Shown: positions 1-10,400 of the stretch, piece after piece | Position numbering within the stretch: position 1 is the first letter of the stretch | Layout: the number at the start of each line of letters is the position of its first letter | Source of the DNA: an uncultured Phocaeicola sp. | GTDB lineage: Bacteria; Bacteroidota; Bacteroidia; Bacteroidales; Bacteroidaceae | Assembly (NCBI GenBank): GCA_958434805.1 | Contig: CAUBDX010000002.1 | Location: 58,067-122,066, forward strand | Direction: 5' to 3' | Length of the DNA stretch: 64,000 nt | The notes under the pieces: model-generated | Told to the model about the DNA's origin: nothing | The model's input: only the letters and a program-made list of their open reading frames with translations | Database searches by the model: none | Made by a program: the position numbers and the translations under genes

Positions 1-867
1 CGAGGCATATTCGGCTCCGGGAGTGGTGATGACTTCTGCGGATAAGATTTCGTTGGCCCGGATACGGTCCAGTTCTGTCATGTCACGTACTTTCTTATTA
101 TTTATATAGATTACAGGAGAACCGCATCCCATTACATTGTATTCGCCGTTATGGCCGGTGACGAAAGGAAGATGGGGCAACATTTCTGCGGCAGACCCCA
201 TTCGGGCCAGGGAAGTTCCTGCCACGTTGGCTTTTAGTCCGTTGGGACCCACTTCTATCATGGGGCGTCGGGCGCTGATGGTTACTTCCTGCATCAGTTG
301 GGTGTCGGGAAACAGGTGAAACGTAAGAGTAGGGTGGCAAGGTTGCACTTCCGTCTTATAGCCTATATAAGAAACCCGTATCAAGTAAGGTATCCCTTCT
401 TCCGCTATCATCAGGAAACTTCCGTCTTCACGGGTGACACATCCGTTTACAAAGGTGGAGTCGCCGGGAGTCAATAAGAGTACATTGGAGTAGGGCAGCG
501 GTTCATTCTTTTCATTGGTTACTTGTCCTCGTATTTCGGTAATGCGTATGTCTCTTCCCTTTTTCTGTATGGCGAAGTATTCTTCCCGTTCTTTACAAAT
601 GAAAGGAATGCCGTTCAGGACAGTGCCGATGGCTTCAAGTTCGGTTTTTTGCCGGATGGAGGCTGTAACCCGGTAGCTTTCTGTTTCGTTATAGGAGAAG
701 ATAATATTCTTTCCGCCTTCCTTTTCGATTAGTTTAAGGGCGGCGGGAAGTGGTTTGTCCTTTAATTCTATAGAGAATTGCCGGGGTGTTTGTGAATGAA
801 GCGGAAGGATGATGCTGAATAATACGGTCATGATCCACGCTGTTTTCAAATAGCCGTCTGGTCTCAT
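1..867 (-). CDS. TonB-dependent receptor with STN domain, 5' part (truncated by window edge)
   Basis: I translated this from the reverse strand; the frame is open for 289 codons from the ATG at 865-867 to the window edge, so the 3' part is missing. The start is followed by a signal peptide (hydrophobic WIMTVLFSIILPLHSQ; Met13 is an alternative start). Next comes an STN-like domain (about residues 30-100, starting FSIELKDKPLPAALKLIE), then a carboxypeptidase-regulatory-like beta-sandwich (about 110-190, ITEIRGQVTNEKNEPLPYSN) and the beginning of a plug domain (about 200-289, with VIYINNKKV). This order is that of outer-membrane TonB-dependent receptors. In the FecA/FpvA class the STN domain signals to an inner-membrane anti-sigma factor. 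The spacing and divergent plug suggest the outer-membrane beta-barrel family rather than classic SusC. Ligand unknown; no sigma/anti-sigma pair is visible on its 5' side. Confidence 0.85.
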   Translation of the reverse strand, partial: MRPDGYLKTAWIMTVLFSIILPLHSQTPRQFSIELKDKPLPAALKLIEKEGGKNIIFSYNETESYRVTASIRQKTELEAIGTVLNGIPFICKEREEYFAIQKKGRDIRITEIRGQVTNEKNEPLPYSNVLLLTPGDSTFVNGCVTREDGSFLMIAEEGIPYLIRVSYIGYKTEVQPCHPTLTFHLFPDTQLMQEVTISARRPMIEVGPNGLKANVAGTSLARMGSAAEMLPHLPFVTGHNGEYNVMGCGSPVIYINNKKVRDMTELDRIRANEILSAEVITTPGAEYAS

Positions 868-1203
868 TTTACTAGTGTTTAATTGTTCTTTATGAGTAAT
901 ACAACCGAGGTTTGTAATCGGGTACGGTAAAATAAGGAAAAAGATTCGATGAGTTGTCGGAATGGATTCCCGTGGTTGGTTCATGCGAAGGGAACGGATA
1001 TAACTTTATGAAGAATTTATGAAGGATTGGAATAAGAATGGTTCATTGTAATGACTTGAGGTTCAAAGTCTTGCCCGCGTATGAAGAATTTGAAGGAAAA
1101 AAGGTGGAAAATGTGTTTTGAAGAGATGGTTGGGGCAGATACTTGTGTGATACTTGTTTTATGAAAATTGTAGATGGCAGTAGCTATGAAGAACAGAGGG
1201 AAT

Positions 1204-1245
1204 AAAAACAAGGTGGCTGAAAACAAATCCAGCCACCTTGTTTTT
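1204..1245 (-). terminator. Strong hairpin terminator after the beta-galactosidase gene
   Basis: Perfect 16-bp inverted repeat (1204-1219 with 1230-1245; AAAAACAAGGTGGCTG and its complement) around a 10-nt loop, with A/T runs on both outer sides, 18 bp beyond the beta-galactosidase stop. It can stop transcription from either strand. The rest of the gap 868-1262 holds no convincing gene; the short reverse ORF there is low-complexity and has no recognisable product. It presumably contains the promoter of the receptor gene. Confidence 0.85.
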
Positions 1246-1262
1246 ATTGTTTAACCTGTGTT

Positions 1263-4200
1263 TTATTCTATCTCGACGCTATGTTTTACCGGAGTCAGGA
1301 TGAAAGTAAATTCATAATCACCGTAGGGCAACATATATTGAGGCAACGGCAGAGCTCCCCAGCTGTTTACACAACCTAATCCCATCTGAGCCTTGTCGAT
1401 GATCAGGTTGGTCAGGTCTGCTTTCTGTACTTCGGGCGAGTGACGCTGGTCTTTTTGTTCGCCATCATCCAGTGAACAGATGGTATAATGCAAAGCGGAT
1501 GCAGAGAATGGAGCATCACCTACTACCTTCAGTCCGTTACCGCCGGCATTCAGTTGCTTCCACCAACGGATATCGGTCTTGGTTCCTGTTTCCTGCGGAC
1601 GGATATAGGAGTAGAATTGTTCATCCACACTCTGGCGATAAATACCCAAGTCGGTGCTGTGGTTGCGGTCACTGTAGTTTTCTACCGGACCACGACCATA
1701 ATATTCTACGGTTTCAAAACATTTAGGCATCTGCATTTGCATACCGAAGCGGAACATCGGAGATACTTTGGCATTCTTGTCGGCTGTCATCTTTTGGGTC
1801 ACTTTGATGGCTCCTTCGTTGTTGATGACATAAGTCAGATATAATTTGGCGGAAACATTCTTCATGTCATATTCCGCATTCACTACTATCTGGTCATTTT
1901 CTGTCTTGGAATTCAAGGAAACCAGTTTCAATCCCGGGTTTTTCCATGCGGCATATCTGTTTTGCAGGCCGGCTCCCATATCATTGTCTGTCGGGGCACG
2001 CCAGAAGTTAGGGGTCAGGGCTGCGCCTTCTTTCAGCATTTCCGTTCCGTCCACTGCATATTTGCTTAAGTAACCGTTCTGTTTGTTGAACTCGGCTACG
2101 AAGTTATTGCCTTTTACGATCAGATAATGATATTGGTTGTCGATGATTTGCGGAACAACGGTGGCTACATTGGTCGTTTCCACGTTCTTCAAATCCATAG
2201 ACGGTGCTTTGTAATCATTCAGTGTCAACTGATTCTTGGCGACGGTGAAACCTGCGGGCAGCAAACCTTCGCGGTTTTTCAGTTTGTAGGAAACGTTCAG
2301 CAACCATTCCTTGCAGGTGCAGGTCTTGCCGATATTCAACGTAATCTTGGCTGTTTCCTGAGGAGCGACTTTTAAATCATCCACGCGTCCGGTGCGGATT
2401 ACTTTTCCATCTTTCAGTACTTGCCATTCCATATAGTAGGCGGACAGATCACGGAAGAAGTTCTCATTGAACACATTTACTTCCCCTTTGCTTAAATCGG
2501 CGGGAGTAGTCCAGATATTCTGGTAAAAGTGACCTACTTCATACATGTGCGGATTAGGAACACGGTCGGGGCTGATCAAACCATTGTCACAGAAGTTATT
2601 GTCAGAAGCGTCAAAACGGTTGAAATCTCCTCCGTAAGCATAGATCATCACGCCGTCTTTTCCTTTCCAGCGGCAGGACTGGTCAACGAAATCCCAGATA
2701 AATCCACCTTGCAGATTCGGATATTTACGGATCAAATCCCAATATTCTTTGAAACCACCCTGCGAGTTACCCATTGCATGGGCATATTCACACTGAATCA
2801 ATGGTTTGGTAGCATCGGTACGTTGACCATATTTTTCCATGCCGTTATAATCATAGTACATCGGACAGAAGATATCGGTATGTTCTTTCTGGCGTGCTTG
2901 TTCATATTGGCAGGCACGGCTGGGGTCTTCTGCTTTAATCCATTTATAGCATTGTTCGAAGTTGGGGCCGTCACCGGCTTCATTACCCAATGACCAGAAG
3001 ATGATGCTCGGATGGTTGAATCCGCGTTGTACATTGCGCTGGTTACGTTCCAGATGGGCTTTCTTATAAGAGGGGTTCTTGGCCAGCGTCTTGTCGCCGT
3101 AGCCCATACCGTGAGATTCTATATTGGCTTCGGCCACGACGTAAATACCATATTGGTCACATAAATCGTACCATAAGTTGTCATCCGGGTAGTGGCAGGT
3201 ACGTACAGCGTTCAGGTTGAATTGCTTCATTATCTGGATATCCTGTAGCATACGTTCGGGAGATACTACATAGCCTCCATCCGGATCCATTTCGTGGCGG
3301 TCGGCTCCCTTGAACAGGACTGCCTTACCGTTAACCAAGATCTGGTCACCTTTCAATTCAATCTTGCGGAAACCTACTTTGACAGGAATCACTTCATTGC
3401 TGCCCTGCATGCTGGCACGCAAGGTATATAAATAAGGTGTTTCGGCACTCCACTTTTTGGGGTTCTCTACGTTCATGGTCACCAGACCGGATTTGTTGGC
3501 GGTAGCGGTTGCCACTTGCTTGCCTTGTGCATCTACCAGTTCCAAATCGACTTTACCACTGCCTTTCAAATCCAGATTGACAGCCAAGCTGCCGTTTTGG
3601 TAAGCTGCGTCCAAGTCGGGAGTTACACGGATATCTTGAATGCGTTTTTTGTTGCGGGCATATAGATAGCAGTCACGTCCCACGCCGCTATACCGGAAGA
3701 AATCCTGATCTTCCAGATAGGTACCGTCGCACCAGCGGAATACTTGGAAGGCGATCAGGTTTTTCTGACCCGGTTTTAAATATGGAGTCAGGTCAAATTC
3801 GGCTTCCAGTTTGCTGTCCTCGCTGTAGCCTACATAACGTCCGTTCACCCACAAATACATATTGGAGGTAACCGAACCGAAATGGGCGATAATATCTTTT
3901 CCCTTCCATGAGGCGGGAACTACAATTTCACGGCGGTAAGAACCTACATGGTTATTCTCTGTCGGCACTTCGGGAGGGTTGTTCTGGAACTGGTTACGCC
4001 AGGCATAGCCTACGTTCACATAAATAGGATCACCGTATCCGTTCAGCTCCCATACGGCGGGAACTTGCAGGTCATCCCAGCCTTTGTCGTTGAAGCCGGT
4101 TTTCCAGAAATCAGTCGGACGGGAGTCTGCATCCTTTACCCAGTTGAACTTCCAGGTTCCGTTCAAAGTCATGTAGTTAGTTGATTGTTTTTTGTCTGCT

Positions 4201-4358
4201 TTCTTAGCTGCATCTGCATTCTCAAAAGCAAAGTAGTTCGTGTGCATCGGCGCACGGTTTACCGCATTTATTTCCGGGTTGCGCCATTCTTGGAAGGTCT
4301 GTGCGCCTGCTGTAAGGGCGAGGACTGTGAACAGACCTGTCATAAGTTGTTTCTTCAT
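1263..4358 (-). CDS. GH2 beta-galactosidase (LacZ type), secreted
   Basis: A 1031-residue GH2 enzyme of the LacZ type, expected to hydrolyse terminal beta-galactosides. It starts with a signal peptide (MKKQLMTGLFTVLALTAGAQ), so it acts in the periplasm or outside, unlike E. coli LacZ. Visible order: N-terminal jelly-roll sugar-binding domain (about 60-240), Ig-like domain, TIM barrel (about 350-640), and the C-terminal Bgal small-chain domain (about 750-1025). Catalytic residues are present: acid/base Glu460 in FWSLGNEAG and nucleophile Glu524 in IQCEYAHAMGN; NAVRTCHYP is also typical. Length matches LacZ (about 1020). It stands alone between a terminator and a divergent ion-channel gene, so it seems monocistronic. 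The substrate could be a plant or host galactoside; sequence alone does not decide it. Confidence 0.95.
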   Translation of the reverse strand: MKKQLMTGLFTVLALTAGAQTFQEWRNPEINAVNRAPMHTNYFAFENADAAKKADKKQSTNYMTLNGTWKFNWVKDADSRPTDFWKTGFNDKGWDDLQVPAVWELNGYGDPIYVNVGYAWRNQFQNNPPEVPTENNHVGSYRREIVVPASWKGKDIIAHFGSVTSNMYLWVNGRYVGYSEDSKLEAEFDLTPYLKPGQKNLIAFQVFRWCDGTYLEDQDFFRYSGVGRDCYLYARNKKRIQDIRVTPDLDAAYQNGSLAVNLDLKGSGKVDLELVDAQGKQVATATANKSGLVTMNVENPKKWSAETPYLYTLRASMQGSNEVIPVKVGFRKIELKGDQILVNGKAVLFKGADRHEMDPDGGYVVSPERMLQDIQIMKQFNLNAVRTCHYPDDNLWYDLCDQYGIYVVAEANIESHGMGYGDKTLAKNPSYKKAHLERNQRNVQRGFNHPSIIFWSLGNEAGDGPNFEQCYKWIKAEDPSRACQYEQARQKEHTDIFCPMYYDYNGMEKYGQRTDATKPLIQCEYAHAMGNSQGGFKEYWDLIRKYPNLQGGFIWDFVDQSCRWKGKDGVMIYAYGGDFNRFDASDNNFCDNGLISPDRVPNPHMYEVGHFYQNIWTTPADLSKGEVNVFNENFFRDLSAYYMEWQVLKDGKVIRTGRVDDLKVAPQETAKITLNIGKTCTCKEWLLNVSYKLKNREGLLPAGFTVAKNQLTLNDYKAPSMDLKNVETTNVATVVPQIIDNQYHYLIVKGNNFVAEFNKQNGYLSKYAVDGTEMLKEGAALTPNFWRAPTDNDMGAGLQNRYAAWKNPGLKLVSLNSKTENDQIVVNAEYDMKNVSAKLYLTYVINNEGAIKVTQKMTADKNAKVSPMFRFGMQMQMPKCFETVEYYGRGPVENYSDRNHSTDLGIYRQSVDEQFYSYIRPQETGTKTDIRWWKQLNAGGNGLKVVGDAPFSASALHYTICSLDDGEQKDQRHSPEVQKADLTNLIIDKAQMGLGCVNSWGALPLPQYMLPYGDYEFTFILTPVKHSVEIE

Positions 4359-4381
4359 GCTATTATTTTATTGGTTTTGTG

Positions 4382-4389
4382 CAAATATA
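4382..4389 (-). promoter_or_regulatory. -7 element of the beta-galactosidase promoter
   Basis: On the reverse strand the sequence reads TATATTTG, an exact match to the Bacteroides -7 consensus TAnnTTTG, 24 bp before the start codon. I do not see a good -33 TTTG at the usual distance, so the promoter may need an activator. Confidence 0.5.
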
Positions 4390-4473
4390 GTGAAAATAAT
4401 AGTTACCGATGGGACATAAATCGGGCAATATTTGTTATAATTGTGAATGATTTGTGTTCTATCCTAAAAAATT

Positions 4474-5331
4474 ATGGCATTTCTGAGGCGTATTTGGAAT
4501 AAATGGCAGAATTTACTGCATGATGAGAAATTAAAGCATAAAATATATGTGATTATTTTTGAAAGCGACACACCGATGGGAAAGTTATTCGATGTGGCGT
4601 TGATAGGGTTCATTGTCTTGAGTATTCTGGTGGTTATTGCCGAGAGTATCAAGAGTTGGGATACCGTTATCGGGCCTTATCTGCGGGTGTCGGAGTATGT
4701 TTTTACTTTCTTTTTTACGTTAGAGTATGTGTTGAGGCTTTATTGTTCTCCCCAACCGCGGAAGTATGCTCTGAGTTTTTTCGGTATAGTGGATTTGCTG
4801 GCTACCTTACCTCTATATATAGGCTGGCTTTTCGGCACGGCACGTTATCTGCTGGTGATCCGCACTTTCCGGTTGATTCGTGTGTTCCGTATCTTTAAAC
4901 TTTTCAATTATCTGAATGAAGGTAATTTCTTGTTGCGTTCCTTGGTGTTCAGCAGTCGGAAGATTATTGTTTTTTTCTTGTTTGTACTGATATTGGTGAC
5001 TTCGATCGGTACATTGATGTATATGATTGAGGGACAGCGGCCGGGCACTTCTTTCAATAATATTCCGAATAGTATTTATTGGGCGATAGTGACGATGACG
5101 ACGGTAGGTTATGGGGATATCACTCCGGAAACTCCGCTAGGGCGCTTCCTTTCGGCCATTGTAATGTTACTGGGCTATACCATCATTGCAGTCCCCACAG
5201 GAATTGTTTCTGCGTCTATGATCCAGGAACATAGACGCAGGGTGGCCCTGAAATGTCCGCATTGTGGTAAGGACGGACATGAGGACGGGGCTGCTTATTG
5301 TAAATACTGTGGAGGAAAACTGGTAAATTGA
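4474..5331 (+). CDS. Voltage-gated-type potassium channel with C-terminal zinc ribbon
   Basis: A 285-residue inner-membrane ion channel. Helices S1-S4 lie at about residues 35-150, with an arginine-rich S4-like stretch (RTFRLIRVFRIFKLF). S5, pore loop and S6 follow at about 165-250. The selectivity filter is T210-V-G-Y-G-D215 in MTTVGYGDITP, the signature of K+ channels. The C-terminus carries a small zinc ribbon (CPHCGK...YCKYCGG) in place of an RCK/TrkA domain. This architecture (ion transporter family PF00520) is usual in Bacteroidales. It is transcribed away from the beta-galactosidase gene and converges on the transglycosylase gene; the two stops are 25 bp apart. Gating and physiological role are not visible from sequence. 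Confidence 0.93.
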   Translation: MAFLRRIWNKWQNLLHDEKLKHKIYVIIFESDTPMGKLFDVALIGFIVLSILVVIAESIKSWDTVIGPYLRVSEYVFTFFFTLEYVLRLYCSPQPRKYALSFFGIVDLLATLPLYIGWLFGTARYLLVIRTFRLIRVFRIFKLFNYLNEGNFLLRSLVFSSRKIIVFFLFVLILVTSIGTLMYMIEGQRPGTSFNNIPNSIYWAIVTMTTVGYGDITPETPLGRFLSAIVMLLGYTIIAVPTGIVSASMIQEHRRRVALKCPHCGKDGHEDGAAYCKYCGGKLVN

Positions 5332-5347
5332 TTATGGAATGCTGTAT

Positions 5348-5366
5348 GATAGAAAGTTATTCTATC
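5348..5366. terminator. Small inverted repeat between convergent genes
   Basis: GATAGAA and TTCTATC form a 7-bp perfect stem with a 5-nt loop, overlapping the stop codon of the transglycosylase gene and 17 bp after the channel stop. It is AT-rich and has only a weak T tract, so a terminator role is possible but uncertain. Confidence 0.3.
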
Positions 5367-6376
5367 ACCCATCGCTTATCATGCGCCACCGTCTTTTTCG
5401 GATCATAAATCATTCCTTCTTTGGTAGGGATTTTTATCACGTAAGTCCGCCCGCTGTGGTTGGACAAGGATGTTTCCCGTAACCAGGGATTCATATTCTT
5501 TAATATGGCCAGATTGATTCCTTTGCTGCGTGCGAAACGTGCCAAGTCTGCAATTCCTTTCGTCACAGTGATTTCCGTATAAGGAATAGGCGGATACAAA
5601 TCCGATGCACGCAGGCGGAAACCGAAAGTAGTGGGGGCATTGAATAATTGTTTGGCGGCAAGAATGCGGTACACATACCGGGCAGTCTCTTCTACCAGTT
5701 GCAAATCCAACGAGTCGTCCACATCCTGTTTGGCCAGTTGGCTGGCAATGCGTGCCTGACCGGCATTGTAAGAGGCGGCGACAGCCACCCAGTCCTTATA
5801 TTTTGCATACGCGTCTTTCAGATAGCGGCAGGCGGCACGGGTCGCTTTCTCAATATGGTAACGCTCGTCCACATTGTTGTTTACCTCCAATCCGTAATCC
5901 CGTCCCGTACCTTGCATGAATTGCCATAGTCCGGCAGCTCCGGCAGAAGAACGGGCGGTGGGATTCATATTACTTTCTATTACCATCAGGTACTTAAAAT
6001 CATCAGGTATTCCGTTTTCTTTCAGTATGGGTTCTACAATGGGGAAATAGCGGTTGGCTTTTTTCAGCATTTGCAAGGAAGTACTGTGCATATAGGTGAA
6101 TGCCAATAGTTCACGGTCCATACGCTCGTGGCGGTCAAAGCGGCTCAAATCAATGGTTTTGCCACAGAACTCAATACTGGCGGGAACTTCGGGACTACTG
6201 TATTTCAATGCCGTAATACCTGAATCTTCCCGTATGATAGTGGTATCTTCCTGCTCCGTTTTTGGAGTAGCGCAACTGCTGCTTACTAAGGCCGGTGATG
6301 CAACTACAATGCAAAAGGCTGCCACAGCAGCCAGATTGATGGTTATTTTTCTCATTTTTTCTTTATTCGTTTTCAT
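5357..6376 (-). CDS. Lytic transglycosylase (MltD-like SLT domain)
   Basis: A 339-residue peptidoglycan-cleaving enzyme that would cut the MurNAc-GlcNAc bond to form 1,6-anhydro-MurNAc ends in the periplasm. A hydrophobic N-terminus is followed by VSSSCAT, so it may be a lipoprotein. The SLT (goose-lysozyme-like) domain spans about 110-230: likely catalytic Glu134 in YLMVIESNMNP, then GAAGLWQFMQGTGRDYGL and AASYNAGQARI, all family signatures. The C-terminal part (about 260-330) resembles the linker and LysM-preceding region of MltD but no clear LysM is left. The annotated start overlaps the AraC stop by 14 bp; Met8 at 6355 is an alternative start that removes the overlap. The overlap suggests co-transcription with the upstream araC-type gene. 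Confidence 0.9.
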   Translation of the reverse strand: MKTNKEKMRKITINLAAVAAFCIVVASPALVSSSCATPKTEQEDTTIIREDSGITALKYSSPEVPASIEFCGKTIDLSRFDRHERMDRELLAFTYMHSTSLQMLKKANRYFPIVEPILKENGIPDDFKYLMVIESNMNPTARSSAGAAGLWQFMQGTGRDYGLEVNNNVDERYHIEKATRAACRYLKDAYAKYKDWVAVAASYNAGQARIASQLAKQDVDDSLDLQLVEETARYVYRILAAKQLFNAPTTFGFRLRASDLYPPIPYTEITVTKGIADLARFARSKGINLAILKNMNPWLRETSLSNHSGRTYVIKIPTKEGMIYDPKKTVAHDKRWVIE

Positions 6377-7283
6377 TCTCTTTTTCTTTTCCGCCCCGTC
6401 CGAAGTTACGATATTCGGTAGGGGTGAAATTGGTACGCTTTTTAAATACCGAGAAAAAGTGTTCAGTAGAGGTATAATTCAATTCATAACATATCTCTTT
6501 CACTGACATGGAACTTTCAATCAACAGCTGCTTCGCTTTGCGCAGTTTCAGCTCTTGGAAATACTTGGCGGGCGCATAACCGGTGTATTCTTTGAATACT
6601 TTGCGGAACCAGGAATAACTGATTCCCAATTTCATGGCCAGTTCTTCCGGGTCTATATCCTTGTACACATTTTCGTGCATGATGATTTTGGCACTTTCTA
6701 TTTTTTGTGCCGCATTGTCCACCTCATAGCGTTTGTTCTGCGAGATAGCAAGTACGGCTCCCATAATGTGTAAAACGATGCCGGACAAATATTGTTGCGC
6801 TGCGGTCTTGTCTGCTTCCGCTACTTCCAGTGCACGGGCAAAAAGACTGGCCAGTTCTTCATTGATACCGATATCCAGAATCTGGCTTTCTTTTGAGATA
6901 AAGCTGTTTTTTACCAGATTGTCTATAATCGGGCCTTCAAAACCGATGTAATATTCGTTCCATCCTGTCTTTTGCAGCGGCGCATAGGTATGCCACTGTC
7001 CGGGAAACAGGAAAAGTATCTGCCCTTTGGATATGTCGACAGACGGGGTTGTGTCGCTGGCGAAAGTTCCTCGTCCTTTAGTGATATATACCAACTGATA
7101 TTCATGCAGCACACGTCCTTTCTGGGCTGTGAAATAATAGGCGTCCGGGTGGTTGCGTGGTGGATAAACGCTTCCGGCCCTGATAGCCTGGAATCCGACG
7201 GTAGTCACCGACAAGCCGAAACGCTTGTCACGCTCATTGACAATTAGGTATTTAAAATCAGCGCCTTGGTCGTTGTAATGCAT
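6363..7283 (-). CDS. AraC family transcriptional regulator
   Basis: A 306-residue one-component regulator. The N-terminal half (about 30-170) is an AraC-type cupin with the motif LVYITKGRGTF and the proline/glycine loops typical of arabinose-binding-like domains. The C-terminal AraC HTH domain lies at about 195-295 (ELAMKLGISYSWFRKVFKEYTGYAPAKYF, given here as family signature; then FFSVFKKRTNFTPTEYR). The tail is lysine/glutamate-rich. It is divergent from the hybrid sensor gene and reads into the transglycosylase gene. A -7 element TATATTTG (reverse strand, 7319-7326) lies 36 bp upstream. The sugar or signal bound by the cupin is not known; its neighbours do not give a clear target. Confidence 0.9.
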   Translation of the reverse strand: MHYNDQGADFKYLIVNERDKRFGLSVTTVGFQAIRAGSVYPPRNHPDAYYFTAQKGRVLHEYQLVYITKGRGTFASDTTPSVDISKGQILFLFPGQWHTYAPLQKTGWNEYYIGFEGPIIDNLVKNSFISKESQILDIGINEELASLFARALEVAEADKTAAQQYLSGIVLHIMGAVLAISQNKRYEVDNAAQKIESAKIIMHENVYKDIDPEELAMKLGISYSWFRKVFKEYTGYAPAKYFQELKLRKAKQLLIESSMSVKEICYELNYTSTEHFFSVFKKRTNFTPTEYRNFGRGGKEKENENE

Positions 7284-7318
7284 GTTTCTCTGTTTTAAAA
7301 TTAGGTCACACTTATCGG

Positions 7319-7326
7319 CAAATATA
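7319..7326 (-). promoter_or_regulatory. -7 element of the araC-type gene
   Basis: Reverse-strand TATATTTG matches TAnnTTTG and sits 36 bp before the AraC start codon. No matching -33 TTTG is seen. Confidence 0.4.
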
Positions 7327-7356
7327 CAATTTTTTATCTTAACAGCCTCTAACCTT

Positions 7357-7388
7357 TTTGTTCTAAGTGTTTCTGGAGGTATAATTTT
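7357..7388 (+). promoter_or_regulatory. Candidate promoter of the hybrid two-component gene
   Basis: TTTG at 7357-7360, then 19 bp, then TATAATTTT from 7380. Spacing fits the Bacteroides -33/-7 pattern, though the -7 match is imperfect. If used, transcription starts after the ATG at 7282, which rules out the longest reading of the downstream gene. Confidence 0.35.
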
Positions 7389-7494
7389 AGTTTCTTATGT
7401 ATGCAAATGGGGGAAATTTAGAACAAATCTTATGGAATATTTGCTTAAAATGCTTTTTTTTGCGAATATTGCATCAAATCTTAAAGTTGAATCT

Positions 7495-10400
7495 ATGCAC
7501 TTGGCACACCGTAACTGCGAATATATTCTTGGAGTAATATATCTTTTTGTTTTTCCTGTTTTGCTTTGGGCTGATAATAAGGTGAATACTTATCATTTTA
7601 AATCCATTTCCACTTCGGTGAACTTCCCTACCAATGAAGTCAGGAAGTTATTTCAGGATAGCCAGGGGTATATATGGATTTCGACCTACAATGGTCTCTT
7701 GCGTTACGATGGTTATTCTATTGTTGTATATAAACCCGATGGAGTGAATCATGGACGTTCCATTGATAGTTTTGTGAATATGGTGGCCGAAGACAAGGAG
7801 AATAATTTGTGGATAGGTACGCACAATGGATTATACGTGTTGCATAAAGAAACGGATGAGATAGAGAAAATAATCAGTCCTTTGTTACAGGTAAGCAATG
7901 TAGAAAGTATCCTTTATGCAAGTAACGGAGATTTATGGGTGGGAAGCAACAAGGGATTGTTTCGCAGAAAAGCCGGCAGCCGTACTTTCGATTGTGAAAA
8001 AAACATGGATATAAAGTCTGTTGTCGAAGACCGGAAAGGTCAAATATGGATTGGTACTTGGGAACAGGGGCTGCTGCGTTATAGTCCTCAAGAGGAATTG
8101 TATTATACTTACGACGGGATTAACCCTGGTAATTCGGCGCATGTCATATTTCAGGATGAAGCCGGGAATATTTGGATCGGTACCTGGCGGTATGGACTGG
8201 TGAAACTCATTAATCCGTATGATTCGGAACATTTCTCATTTAAAACATTCCGGAACATCAAGGGAAATTCTCATTCTCTGTTGGATAATATTATCTACGC
8301 CATTGCTCAGGATAAAAATTCCGGGAAGCTCTGGATCGGTTCACGCAGTGGGGTCAGTATTTTGGAAGATGAATCGGGAGACGGGAATTTTACCAATATT
8401 GTTCCGGGCAACCTTCAAGGAGATTTACCTTTTAATGAGGTGAACTCTCTGTTGTGCAGTAAAGACGGGCTGATGTGGCTGGGTATGTTGGGAGGAGGTG
8501 TTTGTACTGTAAATACAAATAAGTTCCGGTTTAATTATGATTCTTTGGAGGCTTTGCGTGAGCATTGCCCTACCAGCTCTGTCCGCAGTGTCTATCAGGA
8601 GGATAATGGGAATCTGTGGATGGGAATCATGGGATTCGGTCTGGTATTTTATGATATGAAACAGCATACCATTGTTCCTTACCGCTCTCATCCTGTATTG
8701 AAGAATATGGGATATACATCGACGGTCAATGATATTATTTATCGTAAAAGGACAAATGAATTGTGTTTTGCCACTTGGGATGACGGAGTGTGGTTCTATA
8801 ATGTCAAAGCCGGGAAAGCACACGTGATAAATACCGTTACCAATCCGGAGCTGAGTGATATTTGTATTTATTCTTTGTTGGAAGATTCGAAAGGGAATCT
8901 GTGGTTGGGGACACGTTCGGGAGTGTTTATCTTGGATACGGAATCAAGACTTCATTCTTTGAATGAACTGGTGACTTTGACAAATCAGGCATTGCCCCAA
9001 ATTTCTATTTTCAAAATGGCGGAAGATCAAGATGGCTTTATCTGGATAGCGACTAGTAATGAAGGGGTATGGCGGATAGATACATCCGGAGAAACATATA
9101 AGGTTAAGTTTTATACGCCTTCGGATGGTACATTATCCACTGTCGGGGCGATGAGTGTTTGTGTGGATGGATACAACAGAGTATGGGTGGGGTCGAATGG
9201 TAACGGACTCGATTTGTATGACCGGAAGAATGATCGTTTTGTTTCAGTCTTGAATGATTATTTCCGGAATGGAGATGTTGTTTTCAGCATGCTGGAGGAT
9301 GATGAGCATACTTTATGGCTTACTACCAATGCGGAAATGTATCACATTGATATACCTTTGGACGGTGCTGCACCGAAAATACATACCTATACGGTAGATG
9401 ATGGTTTGCAAGACCATATGTTTAACCGGAATTCTTGCTTCAAGGGGGCGGATGGGAAACTTTTCTTCGGAGGATTCCGTGGATTGAACAGTTTTTATCC
9501 TGATAAAATAGTTCAGGATACTGCCTATTCTCCGGTAGTAATTACAGATATAAAGGTACATAATGTATCGGTACGTACCTATCCTCTTTCCGTCAGAGAG
9601 GGGATTGCTGCAAACAGAGCTATTGATTTTATTGATAAAATTGTATTAGGATACCGGGAGAATAATTTCAGTCTTGATTTTTCAATATTGAACTATATCA
9701 ATCCTGAGTTGAACCGTTATTTATATCGGTTGGAGGGATATGACAAGGAATGGTTGTCCGTTGAGGCTGGACGTCGGTTTGCCTATTATAACAATCTTCC
9801 GGCAGGTACTTATACTTTTTGTGTAAAGGGAGCCAATCAGAATGGAATCTGGTCTCCGGATATGAAATGTCTGCGTATAACTATTCTTCCGCCGCCTTGG
9901 TTATCGTGGTGGGCTTATTGCCTTTATGTCTTGTTGTTCGTTTCATTGGCATGGTATACTTATCGGATTGTCAGAAACCGTATCCGGATGAAACAGGCCA
10001 TAGAGATGGGGAAGATAGAACGGCAGAAAATGGAGGAAATCAATCATGCTAAATTACAGTTCTTTACCAATATCACTCATGAGTTGCTGACTCCGCTTTC
10101 TATTATATCGGCTTCGGTGGATGAACTGAAACAAGAAGTACCGGCAAGTTCGTCGGTTTGTTCTGTAATAGCTGATAATACTGTGCGGTTAATCCGGTTG
10201 ATTCAGCAAATCTTAGAGTTCAGGAAAGTGGAGAATGGCAAGTTGCGGCTAAAAGTTTCGCATGGAAATGTCAGTATGTTCTTGAAAAAATCAGTGTCGG
10301 CTTTCGCTCCTTTGGTTAAAAAGCAGAAATTGTCCATACAATTTGATTTGTCTGAAGAATATTCGGGATATTTTGATGTGGATAAATTGGATAAAGTGGT

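Noticed and set aside
1017..1226. 69-codon reverse ORF between the receptor and beta-galactosidase genes
   Set aside because: It includes one arm of the terminator hairpin and has no family signature or plausible promoter.
7282..7494. Longer N-terminus of the hybrid two-component protein starting at 7282
   Set aside because: It would precede the likely promoter (7357-7388) and put about 70 extra residues before a good signal peptide that starts at 7495.
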